64,000 bases of DNA from Streptomyces sp. S465 (GTDB taxonomy: Bacteria; Actinomycetota; Actinomycetes; Streptomycetales; Streptomycetaceae). Position numbers and translations under genes: made by a program. The notes under the pieces are model-generated. The model was not told where the DNA came from and did not search any database. It saw nothing but the letters and a program-made list of their open reading frames with translations. The stretch covers positions 5,140,001 to 5,204,000 of the forward strand of contig NZ_CP114036.1 of NCBI RefSeq assembly GCF_026898115.1, written 5' to 3'. The first letter of the stretch is position 1, and every line of letters starts with the position of its first letter. Of the stretch, positions 56,138 through 63,944 are shown piece by piece.

Positions 56138-56923
56138 ATGCACGAGACTGCCCGAATCCTGGTCGTGGACGACGAGCCATCGGTGCGCGAAGCGCTCGGC
56201 AGAGCCCTGCGGTACGAGGGCTACGACGTCGGGGCGGCCCAGGCCGGCCCCGAGGCGCTGGAGGCGATCGAGCGGGAGCGGCCCCATCTGGTGCTGCTCG
56301 CGGTGGCGACGCGGGCGACGCCCGGACCGGACGGGCCGTCGGTGGCCCGCCGGATACGGTCCCGCGGCTGCACAGTGCCGATCTTGATGGTCGGCGACCG
56401 GGACTCCCTCAGCGACCGGGTCGCCGGCCTCGACAGTGGCGCGGACGACTATCTGACCGGGCCCTTCGCCCAGGAGGAGCTGCTGGCCCGGGTGAGAGCC
56501 CTGCTGCGCCGCGGGCTCCGGTGGCGCCCCGTCCCGGCGGGGAAGCCGCCCCTGGAGCCCGCGGCGCTGGCCTTCGAGGACATGACGCTGGACCCGCTCA
56601 CCCGCCGGGTCACCCGGTCCGGCCGGCGGCTGGATCTCACCAAGACCGAGTTCGCGCTGCTGAAGCTGTTCCTGTCCCGCCCCCGTCAGGTCCTCAGCCG
56701 GGCCGCGATCCTCCGGGACGTCTGGGGTTTCGAGTTCGAGCCGTCGTCCAACACGCTGGATGTGTATGTGATGTACCTGCGCCGCAAGACGGAGGCGGCC
56801 GGGGAACCGAGGCTCGTCCACACCGTGCGCGGCGTGGGTTATGTGCTGCGCGCGGTGGGAGCCGATGAGGCGGCAGGCACCCGGAAGCGGGGTGAGGGTC
56901 CGGCCCTCACCCCGCTTCCGTAG
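56138..56923 (+). CDS. degenerate OmpR-family response regulator, paralogue of the MprA-like gene
   Basis: 261 residues. The DNA-binding domain is almost the same as in the regulator at 53899 (shared phrases FEPSSN, LDVYVMYLRRKTEA and GEPRLVHTVRGVGYVLR). The receiver has lost three conserved residues: Ala55 (LLAVAT) replaces the phosphoacceptor Asp, Gly86 (MVGDRD) the Thr, and Gly108 (YLTGPF) the Lys. It therefore cannot be phosphorylated in the normal way. No kinase follows. Likely a duplicated, phosphorylation-independent competitor or modulator at the same DNA sites. Confidence 0.88.
   Translation: MHETARILVVDDEPSVREALGRALRYEGYDVGAAQAGPEALEAIERERPHLVLLAVATRATPGPDGPSVARRIRSRGCTVPILMVGDRDSLSDRVAGLDSGADDYLTGPFAQEELLARVRALLRRGLRWRPVPAGKPPLEPAALAFEDMTLDPLTRRVTRSGRRLDLTKTEFALLKLFLSRPRQVLSRAAILRDVWGFEFEPSSNTLDVYVMYLRRKTEAAGEPRLVHTVRGVGYVLRAVGADEAAGTRKRGEGPALTPLP
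56883..56919. terminator. bidirectional terminator overlapping the end of a coding region
   Basis: A perfect 16-bp stem (GGAAGCGGGGTGAGGG at 56883-56898, partner 56904-56919) with a 5-nt loop. It encodes the last residues (GEGPALTPLP) of the degenerate regulator and ends two bases before its stop codon. Convergent ABC gene on the other side. Confidence 0.85.
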
Positions 56924-56938
56924 TGTGCCCGCCCCTCG

Positions 56939-58927
56939 TCAGAGCGGTCCGAGCCGGAGCGTCGGCTGGGGGCCGGTGTCGGTGAGGGAGCCGTTCTGGG
57001 AGCCGTGCAGCCGGGCGTACGCCCCGCCCAGCGCCAGCAGTTCGTGGTGGGTGCCCGTTTCCACGACCCGCCCGTGGTCCAGCACCAGCACGCGGTCGGC
57101 GTCCGGCGCCAGGTTCAGATCGTGGCTGATCATGATCGTGGTGCGGCCGGACATCAGCCGCCGCAGCGGCCGCACGACCCGTCGCGCGGCCAGTGCGTCC
57201 AGGCCGGTGGTGGGCTCGTCCAGGACGAGGACGGGCGCGTCGCGCAGCATCGCGCGGGCGATGGCGATGCGCTGGAGCTGCCCGCCGGACAGCCGTGCGG
57301 TGTGCGGGTCGATCCGGGTGTCGTAGCCCTCGGGCAGGGCCGCGATGAAGTCGTGGGCGGCGGCGTCCCGCGCCGCCCGGACGATCTCGTGCTCGGCGGC
57401 GCCGGGGCGGCCGCAGGCGATGTTCTCGCGGATGGTGTCGTGCAGGATCAGCGTCTTCTGCGGCAGCAGCGTCACGTTCTCCCGCAGGAAGCCCAGCGGC
57501 ATGGCGTACAGCGGTACGCCGTCGAGCCGCACATATCCCTCCGCCGGGTCGTAGAAGCGGGTCAGCAGCTTGGAGACGGTGGACTTGCCCGCCCCGCTCG
57601 CCCCCGTGATCAGCACCAGCTCACCCGGCCGGGCGGTGAACGAGACCTCGGCCAGGGTGCGCCGGTCGCCGCCGGGGTAGCGGAAGCCGACCCGGTCGAA
57701 CTCCACGGTGCCGTGCACCCGCCACGGCGCGACCGTGGCCCCCGGCGGCGGATCGCTCACGGCGGGCTCGGCGTCGAGGATCTCCAGCAGCCGCTCGGCG
57801 CCCGCGGTGGCGGCGGTAAGGGTGAGACCGAGCTGTCCGAGGTTGCGGATCGGCGGATAGAGGTAGCCGAGGAAGGCGGCGAAGGCCAGCAGCTGTCCGA
57901 TGGTCATCCGGTCCTGGGAAATCTCCCAGGCGCCGAGCCCGATCACGGCCAGGACGCACAGCGTCTCGATGACCTCGACCAGCTGCTCGTACAGCTCGCT
58001 CATCCGGGCGCCGGCCACCGACGCCCGCATCCACGCACGGGCCTCCCGGCCCAGCCGCCGCTCCTCGGCGTCCTTACGGTTGTACGCCTGGGTCAGCACG
58101 ATGTTGCCGAGCGACTCCTCCACGACGGAGGTGATCGCACCGTCGGCGACCCGCTCGTCCCTGGCCACCGAGGTGATCCGCCCGGAGAAGCGCCGCGCGG
58201 CCAGCCAGAACAGCGGGGCCAGTACGAAGGTGGCCAGCGCCAGGTCCCAGCGCAGCCGGAAGGCGGCGATGGAGAAGAAGACCGTGCTGAAGACGGCGGA
58301 GACGGTGCCCACCACCCCGGAGACCACCATCTGCTCGATGGCCTCCACGTCCCCGGTGAGGCGTTCGACCAGATCGCCCTGGCGGTGGCGCTGGAAGAAG
58401 TGCGGCGGCAGCTCCTGCACATGCGCGAAGACCCGCGCCCGCAGCCGCAGCACGAACCGCTCGGCGGTCCATACGGCGAGCGAGTTGCCGATGTAGCCGA
58501 CGGCGGCGCCGAGCACCGCGACCGCGAGCCACTGCGCGGCGGGGGTCCAGAAGGCGCTGAGCGAGCCCTGCCGCAGCGCGTTGTCGGTCAGATCGGAGAA
58601 GAGCAGGATCGCGGCGGTCTCGGCGAGCGCCGCGACGATGACACAGGCGCAGATCAGCACCAGCCGGTGCCGGTCGCCCCGGGTGAGCGGCCAGAACCGG
58701 CGGAACGCCTGCCGCGCGGTGAGCCGTGGACCGGTCGGTTCGCCCTCCTCGGCGCCGGGTTCGCCGTCCGCCGCGGGGGCGTACGGGTACTCCTCGGGGA
58801 GCTGGGTGGCCTTCGGCTGATGACGGCCGTAAGGGCGCGGCCGCCCGGGGCGCCGGTGCCGGGCGACGGCGGGGTCGGACCCGATCGCGCGCAGCTGCAT
58901 GGTGGGCTGGTCCTGGTACGAGGTCAC
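56939..58927 (-). CDS. ABC exporter (full half-transporter), possible peptide exporter
   Basis: 662 residues. A hydrophilic basic N-terminus (about 1-75; no C39 peptidase domain), a six-helix exporter membrane domain, and a nucleotide-binding domain with Walker A GASGAGKST, signature LSGGQLQR, Walker B VLVLDEPTTGLD. All catalytic residues are present, so it can work as a homodimer. GTG start at 58927 with GGGAGAG upstream. Two genes for an identical 39-residue cationic peptide lie directly upstream on the same strand, suggesting that they are its cargo; this is positional inference. Confidence 0.9.
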   Translation of the reverse strand: MTSYQDQPTMQLRAIGSDPAVARHRRPGRPRPYGRHQPKATQLPEEYPYAPAADGEPGAEEGEPTGPRLTARQAFRRFWPLTRGDRHRLVLICACVIVAALAETAAILLFSDLTDNALRQGSLSAFWTPAAQWLAVAVLGAAVGYIGNSLAVWTAERFVLRLRARVFAHVQELPPHFFQRHRQGDLVERLTGDVEAIEQMVVSGVVGTVSAVFSTVFFSIAAFRLRWDLALATFVLAPLFWLAARRFSGRITSVARDERVADGAITSVVEESLGNIVLTQAYNRKDAEERRLGREARAWMRASVAGARMSELYEQLVEVIETLCVLAVIGLGAWEISQDRMTIGQLLAFAAFLGYLYPPIRNLGQLGLTLTAATAGAERLLEILDAEPAVSDPPPGATVAPWRVHGTVEFDRVGFRYPGGDRRTLAEVSFTARPGELVLITGASGAGKSTVSKLLTRFYDPAEGYVRLDGVPLYAMPLGFLRENVTLLPQKTLILHDTIRENIACGRPGAAEHEIVRAARDAAAHDFIAALPEGYDTRIDPHTARLSGGQLQRIAIARAMLRDAPVLVLDEPTTGLDALAARRVVRPLRRLMSGRTTIMISHDLNLAPDADRVLVLDHGRVVETGTHHELLALGGAYARLHGSQNGSLTDTGPQPTLRLGPL

Positions 58928-59012
58928 GGTCGGTCTCTCCCGCTCGGCTCCGGAAATGGCCGAGGCGGGCCCGCGGCGCGATGCCGCGAACCCGCCTCCG
59001 GTGTGTGGTGGG

Positions 59013-59132
59013 TCAGCCACCGATGGGGCGACGCTTGGCCGGCTTCTTCGGGGCCGGCTTCTGGGCGTGCTTGTTCTTCTTGGGCTCGGACTTGCGGGCG
59101 GGCTTGACCGGGACGATCTTGTGCAGGCTCAT
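59013..59132 (-). CDS. 39-residue cationic peptide, copy A
   Basis: Begins MSLHKIVPVKPARKSEPKK, ends KKPAKRRPIGG. Composition: 10 Lys, 3 Arg, 2 His, one Glu, 8 Pro, no Cys; predicted pI above 11. Ribosome site GAAAGGAAC 4 nt upstream. It ends 85 bp before the ABC exporter start. No known family is recognised. The C-terminal Gly-Gly is noted. Confidence 0.75.
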   Translation of the reverse strand: MSLHKIVPVKPARKSEPKKNKHAQKPAPKKPAKRRPIGG

Positions 59133-59180
59133 GGTTGTTCCTTTCGGTGTCAGCTGCTTGTCTTCTTGTGCCGGAACCGG

Positions 59181-59300
59181 TCAGCCACCGATGGGGCGAC
59201 GCTTGGCCGGCTTCTTCGGGGCCGGCTTCTGGGCGTGCTTGTTCTTCTTGGGCTCGGACTTGCGGGCGGGCTTGACCGGGACGATCTTGTGCAGGCTCAT
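59181..59300 (-). CDS. 39-residue cationic peptide, copy B
   Basis: Identical to copy A over all 120 coding bases. Own ribosome site (AAAGGGAAA). 48 bp separate the stop of this copy from the start of copy A. First gene of the putative peptide-exporter transcript; the promoter should lie in 59301-59560, where no clear -10/-35 pair could be assigned. Confidence 0.75.
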   Translation of the reverse strand: MSLHKIVPVKPARKSEPKKNKHAQKPAPKKPAKRRPIGG

Positions 59301-59608
59301 GGCTTTCCCTTTCGGTATGCGCTGTTCCTTTTCTTTCGCCGGAACCGTTCGGCCTTCGACCGGAGCCGTTCGGTTTCGACATGGAAGACATTAGGAGCGC
59401 TATCCGTGAGTGAGATCGGACTGAGCTGTGCGTTCGCTCAGAACGGTCTGAAAGAATTCTCATCCGGACTCTGGAACCACGCCGTGACCTGCTGCGTCTC
59501 GTGGGCGGCAGCCGCGCGCGGGACGTATCGACGGATATGCGCACCCCATTCGTGGGCATACGAAAGGGCCGGTGACCTAAGTCACCGGCCCCGGATGCGC
59601 GGAATTCC
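59301..59608. other. 308-bp intergenic region upstream of the peptide genes
   Basis: Lower GC than the neighbouring genes. It should hold the promoter of the peptide/exporter unit (minus strand) and contains the terminator of the upstream DUF2993 gene at 59566-59591. Short ACCGTTCGGC-type repeats occur near 59340-59370. Confidence 0.5.
59566..59591 (-). terminator. terminator of the DUF2993 gene
   Basis: A perfect 11-bp stem (GGGCCGGTGAC at 59566-59576, partner 59581-59591), 4-nt loop, followed on the minus strand by CTTTCG. 17 bp after the DUF2993 stop codon. Confidence 0.8.
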
Positions 59609-60889
59609 TCAGCGGGTCTTTCCGAAATTCAGCCCGGTACCCGTCAGATCGGCCCGAATCCCCTCCGGGGAGACGTCGATGTTCGCCAGCCGGATGCCCT
59701 TGGCCTTCTTGGGCAGCTGGAAGGAGAGCTCCAGCTTGTCCGTCAGCTCCGGCACCTTCAGCTTCGCCAGGGCGGCGGCCACCGTCGGGTCGATGCCGAG
59801 CTTCCTGGCCAGCTGGGGGTGGTCGTTGGCCGCCTGGACCAGGTTGACCCCGAGCAGCGCGGGGACGAAGCGCGGCGAACCCGTGATCCGGTCCAGCTCC
59901 CGCCCGTCACTCTGCGCCCGGTCCGCCTGGGGCGGCTGCACCCCGAGCTTCTCCGCCACCGCCGGGATCGACAGCAGCGCCTGCGCCTTGCCGGAGTCCT
60001 CGCTGATCTGCTCCGCCGCCTTCTTGTGCAGGAACAGCCCGGCGTCCGCCCCGGGACCGGGCCGGTAGGTGGCGATCTCGGGGATGTCCAGCCGCATATC
60101 GCTGACGCTGGTGGAGATCCCCCGGTCCCCCTGGCGCCGGATATGCGCCTTGGCGTGCAGCGACACCTCCTTGCCCGCGACCGGGAGCTTCCCGTCCGCC
60201 CGCACCGAGCTGGGGCCCAGCGCCCGGAACCGCACCTGGGAGGCGCCCAGTTCACGGTTGAGGTCCTCGAAGGACAGCAGCACATCGCCCTTCATGCGGC
60301 CCACCACGGCGCCCTTGAAGGAGCTGGGCAGATCGCCCACGATCCGGATGTCCTGCGCCTGGGCGCGCACCTCGGCGAGCGAGACCCGGTCGGCCGCGAC
60401 ATCGGGGACGGCGATGTCGACCTGCTCCAGCTTCTTGCCCAGCACCTGGGTGAGGAACGGGAAGCCGTGGATGGTCACGTTCGGCGCCGTGGCCAGGTCC
60501 AGCTTCTTCTGGAGCTGCTGCTCGGCCTTGCGCTCGGCGTACATCACCACCCAGCGGTCGCCCAGCACCAGCAGCAGCCCCAGCACGACCAGCCCGATCA
60601 GCGCTTTCGCGGTGCGCGGCACCGCCGTGAAGCGGCCGCGCCGGCGCCGGGACGAACGGCGGTGGTTGGGCGGCGACCACGGTTCGCCGTCGTCCCCGGA
60701 GCCGGAGTCGGTGCTGGAGCCGGAGTCGGCGCCGACGCCGGAGGGCTGATCCTTGCGCCCGCCGAGATCCGCGTCGTCGTCCTCCGGGGAGGGATCGGCC
60801 AGCTCGGCGAGCTCCTCATAGGGGTTGCGGTAAGCGGGCGCACCGTCGTGGGAGGGCTGGGGTGACGATATGCGGGTGGGGGATCGCAT
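59609..60889 (-). CDS. large DUF2993 protein
   Basis: 426 residues: a long acidic Ser/Asp-rich cytosolic head with a basic patch (RRSSRRRRGR), one transmembrane helix (about 95-112), and a DUF2993 domain beginning VTIHGFPFLTQVLGKKLEQVDIAV. Paralogue of the protein at 42763. Likely lipid binding outside the membrane. The exact start (ATG 60889 or GTG 60892) is uncertain. Confidence 0.85.
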   Translation of the reverse strand: MRSPTRISSPQPSHDGAPAYRNPYEELAELADPSPEDDDADLGGRKDQPSGVGADSGSSTDSGSGDDGEPWSPPNHRRSSRRRRGRFTAVPRTAKALIGLVVLGLLLVLGDRWVVMYAERKAEQQLQKKLDLATAPNVTIHGFPFLTQVLGKKLEQVDIAVPDVAADRVSLAEVRAQAQDIRIVGDLPSSFKGAVVGRMKGDVLLSFEDLNRELGASQVRFRALGPSSVRADGKLPVAGKEVSLHAKAHIRRQGDRGISTSVSDMRLDIPEIATYRPGPGADAGLFLHKKAAEQISEDSGKAQALLSIPAVAEKLGVQPPQADRAQSDGRELDRITGSPRFVPALLGVNLVQAANDHPQLARKLGIDPTVAAALAKLKVPELTDKLELSFQLPKKAKGIRLANIDVSPEGIRADLTGTGLNFGKTR

Positions 60890-60990
60890 CACTCCATATG
60901 ACCACGTCGCACCGCGCCATCCGCAAGTCCTGGCGCCGATACGTGGCGTATCGCACGTTCCGCTTTTGCCCTCCGTACACGTGCCGTTCC

Positions 60991-61251
60991 TCAGCGCGTG
61001 CTACGGGAGACCGCCCGCGCCTCGGTCACGGTGACCGCTCTGCCGTTCAGCTGCGACCCGTCGAGCTGGGCCATCGCCTTCTCCGCCGCCGCCTCGTCCA
61101 TCTCCACGAAGCCGAACCCCCGCGAGCGGCCGCTCTCCCGGTCGGTGATCACGGTGGCGTCCAGCACCTCGCCGAACCGCTCGAACAGGGTCGCCAGGTC
61201 CTGCCTCGTCGTCTGGTAGCTCAAGTTGCCCACATGCAGTCGTTTGGACAT
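60991..61251 (-). CDS. small RRM-type RNA-binding protein
   Basis: An 86-residue single RNA recognition motif: RNP2 LHVGNLSY and RNP1 SRGFGFVEM with the aromatic residues for RNA stacking. Resembles cyanobacterial and actinobacterial cold-inducible RRM proteins. The start at MSKRLHVGN has AAGGAG upstream; the longer reading is rejected. Confidence 0.92.
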   Translation of the reverse strand: MSKRLHVGNLSYQTTRQDLATLFERFGEVLDATVITDRESGRSRGFGFVEMDEAAAEKAMAQLDGSQLNGRAVTVTEARAVSRSTR

Positions 61252-61371
61252 GACCGGCTCTCCTTGTTCTCCGTGGTCCGCGGTGGAGCGAACCGCAACC
61301 AATCATCCCAACCTCAGACAAAGCGGGCCATCCCCATGAGCTGAACCGGTCACGCGATGGGGGCTCGGGGC

Positions 61372-62514
61372 TCACCGCAAGGTGCCGAGCAGCTCCTTGG
61401 AGTAGGGCAGCAGCTCCTGGGTGCGTCCGCTGAGCACCTTCGCGGCCCACTCGGGGTCGGCGAGCAGCGCGCGGCCGATGGCGACGAGATCGAACTCGTC
61501 GCGCTCCAGCCGGTCCAGCAGATTCCCGATGTCCGCCACCCCGGCCCGCTCACTGCCGCTCCCGGGCACGAACGTCGGCAGGAAGTCCTGGTTGAGGCCG
61601 ACCGAGCCGACCGTGATGGTGGACTTCCCGGTGAGCTTCTTCGTCCAGCCCGCCAGATTCAGATCGGACCCCTCGAACTCCGGTGTCCAGTAACGCCGGG
61701 TGGACGAGTGGAACACATCCACTCCCGCCTCCACCAGCGGCGTCAGCATCGCCTCCAGCTCCTGCGGGGTCTCGGCCATCCGCACGTCGTAGTGGTCCTG
61801 CTTCCACTGGGAGGTACGGAAGATGATCGGGAAATCGGCCGAGACGGCCTTACGGCACGCGGCCACCAGCTCGGCCGCGAAGCGGACCCGGGAGGCCGGA
61901 TCGCCGCCGTAGGAGTCGGTGCGGCGATTGGTCGCGGACCACAGGAACTGGTCGATCAGATAACCGTGGGCACCGTGCAGTTCGACCCCGTCGAAGCCGA
62001 TCCGCTCCGCCGACGCGGCCGCCTCCGCGAACGCGGCGATCACCGCGTCCACGTCGTCCTGCGTCATCGCCCGCCCGGCCGGCCCACCGTCCAGTCCCAC
62101 ACCGGACGGGCTCAGCACCGGAGCCTCGGGAACCGGCGGCGCGCCCTCCGGCCGCGAAACCCCGACATGCCAGATCTGCGGCGCGATCCGCCCGCCGGCG
62201 AGATGCACCTGCTTGACGACGTCGGCCCACCCCGCCAGGGCGTCCTCCCCGTAGAAACGCGGCACCCGGTCGCTCAGCCCCGCCGAGGGGTGCTCCACAT
62301 ACGTCCCCTCGGTAATGATCAGCCCCACCCCAGCGGCCGCCCGCCGCCCGTAGTACGCCGCCACATCGGCGCCGGGCACGCCATCGGGCGAGAACATGCG
62401 GGTCATCGGCGCCATGGCGAGGCGATTGGGCACGGTGAGCCCGCCCACGGTGAACGGACGGGACAGAACCTGGGCCGCGCGCTCGGCGCTGCTGCTCGTG
62501 GACACGTTGGACAC
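61372..62514 (-). CDS. old yellow enzyme family alkene reductase
   Basis: A 380-residue FMN-dependent NADH:flavin oxidoreductase. LAMAPMTRMF near the N-terminus, HLAGGRIAPQIWHVG, GVELHGAHGYLIDQFLW and NRRTDSYGGDPASRVRF are the family's flavin/substrate motifs, and DLVAIGRALLADPEW the C-terminal phosphate site. Reduces activated C=C bonds. Preceded by a MerR-type operator, so probably induced by electrophiles. GTG start; a second in-frame GTG 12 bases on is possible. Confidence 0.94.
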   Translation of the reverse strand: MSNVSTSSSAERAAQVLSRPFTVGGLTVPNRLAMAPMTRMFSPDGVPGADVAAYYGRRAAAGVGLIITEGTYVEHPSAGLSDRVPRFYGEDALAGWADVVKQVHLAGGRIAPQIWHVGVSRPEGAPPVPEAPVLSPSGVGLDGGPAGRAMTQDDVDAVIAAFAEAAASAERIGFDGVELHGAHGYLIDQFLWSATNRRTDSYGGDPASRVRFAAELVAACRKAVSADFPIIFRTSQWKQDHYDVRMAETPQELEAMLTPLVEAGVDVFHSSTRRYWTPEFEGSDLNLAGWTKKLTGKSTITVGSVGLNQDFLPTFVPGSGSERAGVADIGNLLDRLERDEFDLVAIGRALLADPEWAAKVLSGRTQELLPYSKELLGTLR

Positions 62515-62568
62515 TCCTCGACCTCATGTCATGACGGCGCGGAAGCGCGCCGCCCGGCCAAGCTAAAA

Positions 62569-62586
62569 CCTGACGTTGACGTGAGG
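62569..62586 (-). promoter_or_regulatory. MerR-type operator upstream of the old yellow enzyme gene
   Basis: A near-perfect inverted repeat CCTGACGT-TG-ACGTGAGG (7 of 8 arm positions match), of the ACGTnnACGT type used by MerR-family activators. It sits between a possible TTGCCC -35 and a TTTTAG -10 on the minus strand. Confidence 0.6.
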
Positions 62587-62707
62587 GGCAAGTACCGGAG
62601 GTCGCCTCCGCAACGCGTACGCCCCCGATGAGGGCGTACGCGCTCCAACGGGAGCCGAGGAGCGGCCCCCACACTTGGCACTCAACGGACGACCTCAGGA
62701 GGCCGAC

Positions 62708-62827
62708 ATGGGAGCGCACGGAAAGCCGCCACCGCCGAACCCGCAGCCGAAGCAGCCGAGTCCACGGGACTCGGACGGACAGCACCCGGACGTCTCCAGG
62801 CCGGGCGGCGGGACCCACCGCAAGTGA
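62708..62827 (+). CDS. 39-residue Pro-rich peptide coupled to a methyltransferase (RiPP precursor candidate)
   Basis: Begins MGAHGKPPPPNPQPKQPSP and continues RDSDGQHPDVSRPGGGTHRK. A perfect AGGAGG ribosome site lies 5 nt upstream. Its stop overlaps the GTG start of the methyltransferase by 4 bp (GTGA). It holds three Asp, one in an Asp-Gly pair, and is basic and disordered. Two-gene units of a short cationic peptide and a PIMT-like methyltransferase are the layout of imiditides, in which Asp becomes aspartimide. Assignment is inference from gene order and composition. Confidence 0.6.
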   Translation: MGAHGKPPPPNPQPKQPSPRDSDGQHPDVSRPGGGTHRK

Positions 62828-63930
62828 CCGACCTGGAGGAGTTGCACGCGCGGGCGGCCGAGACGCTCGACATCACCGAGCCGTGGATACGGCGCGCGTT
62901 CGAGGCCGTCCCGCGCCATGAGTTCGTCCCCGGCACCGTGTGGGTGGTGGACGGTGGCGTGTACCGGCCGTTCCGCCGAGACGACGACCCGGACCGGTGG
63001 GCCCGCATGGTGTACGACCCCGCACAGGCCATCACCACCCAGGTGGACGACGGGGCCCCCGCCCCTGCCGGGGGCGATGTGCCCACCAGCTCCATCTCGG
63101 CGCCGGCCGCCGTGGTGAGCATGCTGGCCGGGCTGGACCTGCGGCCGGGGCACCGGGTGCTGGAGATCGGCGCGGGCACCGGGTACAACGCGGCGCTGAT
63201 GGCCGAGAGGGCAGGCGCCGGGCGGGTGATCACGCTGGACATCGACCCGGACGTGGCCGACGGCGCGCGGGCCGCGCTGCACCGGGCCGGGTACGGCGGG
63301 GTGACGGTGCTGGAGGCGGACGGCGAGCAGGGGTGGGCCAGGGGCGCCCCGTACGACCGGCTGGTGGCGACGGCCTCGGTGACGTCGATCCCATGGGCCT
63401 GGGTGGAGCAGGTACGGCCCGGCGGCCTGATCCTGGCCCCGTTCCGGACCGCGTTCTGCTCGCACGGACTCGCACGGCTGACCGTCTCCGACGGCTGCGC
63501 CGAGGGCCGGTTCGCGGGCGCGGTGACGTTCATGGCGGTGCGGGGCCAGCGGACGCGCCCGCGCATCGGCGGGGTCTTCTCGACGGAATCGTGGGAGGAG
63601 AGCCGCGAGAGCAAGGCCGACCTGGACGTCGCGCTGCTCGCCGACCCGCACGCCGAGTTCGCGGTGGGGCTGAGGCTGGCGGACGTCGCCCACTGGCCAC
63701 AGGACGGCGGGCACTGGTGGTGCGGCCGGGACTCGTGGGCGTACGCGGCGGATGGCGTGGTGCACCAGTGGGGGCCGCGAAACCTGGCCGATGAGACGGC
63801 CGGGGCCCTCGCCTGGTGGGAGGGCGCCGGGCGGCCGCAGCTGTTCGACTTCGGGCTGACGGTCACGGCCGCCGGCCACCGGGTGTGGCTGGGCGAGCCG
63901 TCGGGGGCGTGGCCGCTGGCTGCGGTGTAG
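62824..63930 (+). CDS. PIMT-like O-methyltransferase
   Basis: A 368-residue protein of the protein-L-isoaspartate methyltransferase superfamily. N-terminal substrate region (WIRRAFEAVPRHEFVPG, ITTQVDDG, TSSISAPAAVVSML) and SAM motif I VLEIGAGTGYNAALMAERAG, plus VITLDIDPDVA. It is longer than housekeeping PIMT (about 210-230) with a C-terminal extension of about 150 residues, like RiPP-associated aspartate methyltransferases. GTG start translationally coupled to the upstream peptide. Confidence 0.87.
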   Translation: MTDLEELHARAAETLDITEPWIRRAFEAVPRHEFVPGTVWVVDGGVYRPFRRDDDPDRWARMVYDPAQAITTQVDDGAPAPAGGDVPTSSISAPAAVVSMLAGLDLRPGHRVLEIGAGTGYNAALMAERAGAGRVITLDIDPDVADGARAALHRAGYGGVTVLEADGEQGWARGAPYDRLVATASVTSIPWAWVEQVRPGGLILAPFRTAFCSHGLARLTVSDGCAEGRFAGAVTFMAVRGQRTRPRIGGVFSTESWEESRESKADLDVALLADPHAEFAVGLRLADVAHWPQDGGHWWCGRDSWAYAADGVVHQWGPRNLADETAGALAWWEGAGRPQLFDFGLTVTAAGHRVWLGEPSGAWPLAAV

Positions 63931-63944
63931 CCGGCCGGCGTGGA

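Larger units (their letters stand above)
59013..59300. repeat. tandem duplication of a 120-bp coding unit (168-bp period)
   Basis: The coding parts are 100% identical; the intervening and upstream flanks share only short stretches such as CCTTTCGGT. This implies a recent duplication or ongoing gene conversion limited to the coding region. Confidence 0.95.

Noticed and set aside
57005..59107. 700-codon plus-strand open frame over the ABC exporter
   Set aside because: The exporter motifs are on the minus strand; the plus frame is a shadow.
58924..59559. 211-codon minus-strand frame with an internal protein repeat (QDRPGQARPQ type)
   Set aside because: It reads the two identical peptide genes in the wrong frame; each peptide has its own start, ribosome site and stop in another frame.
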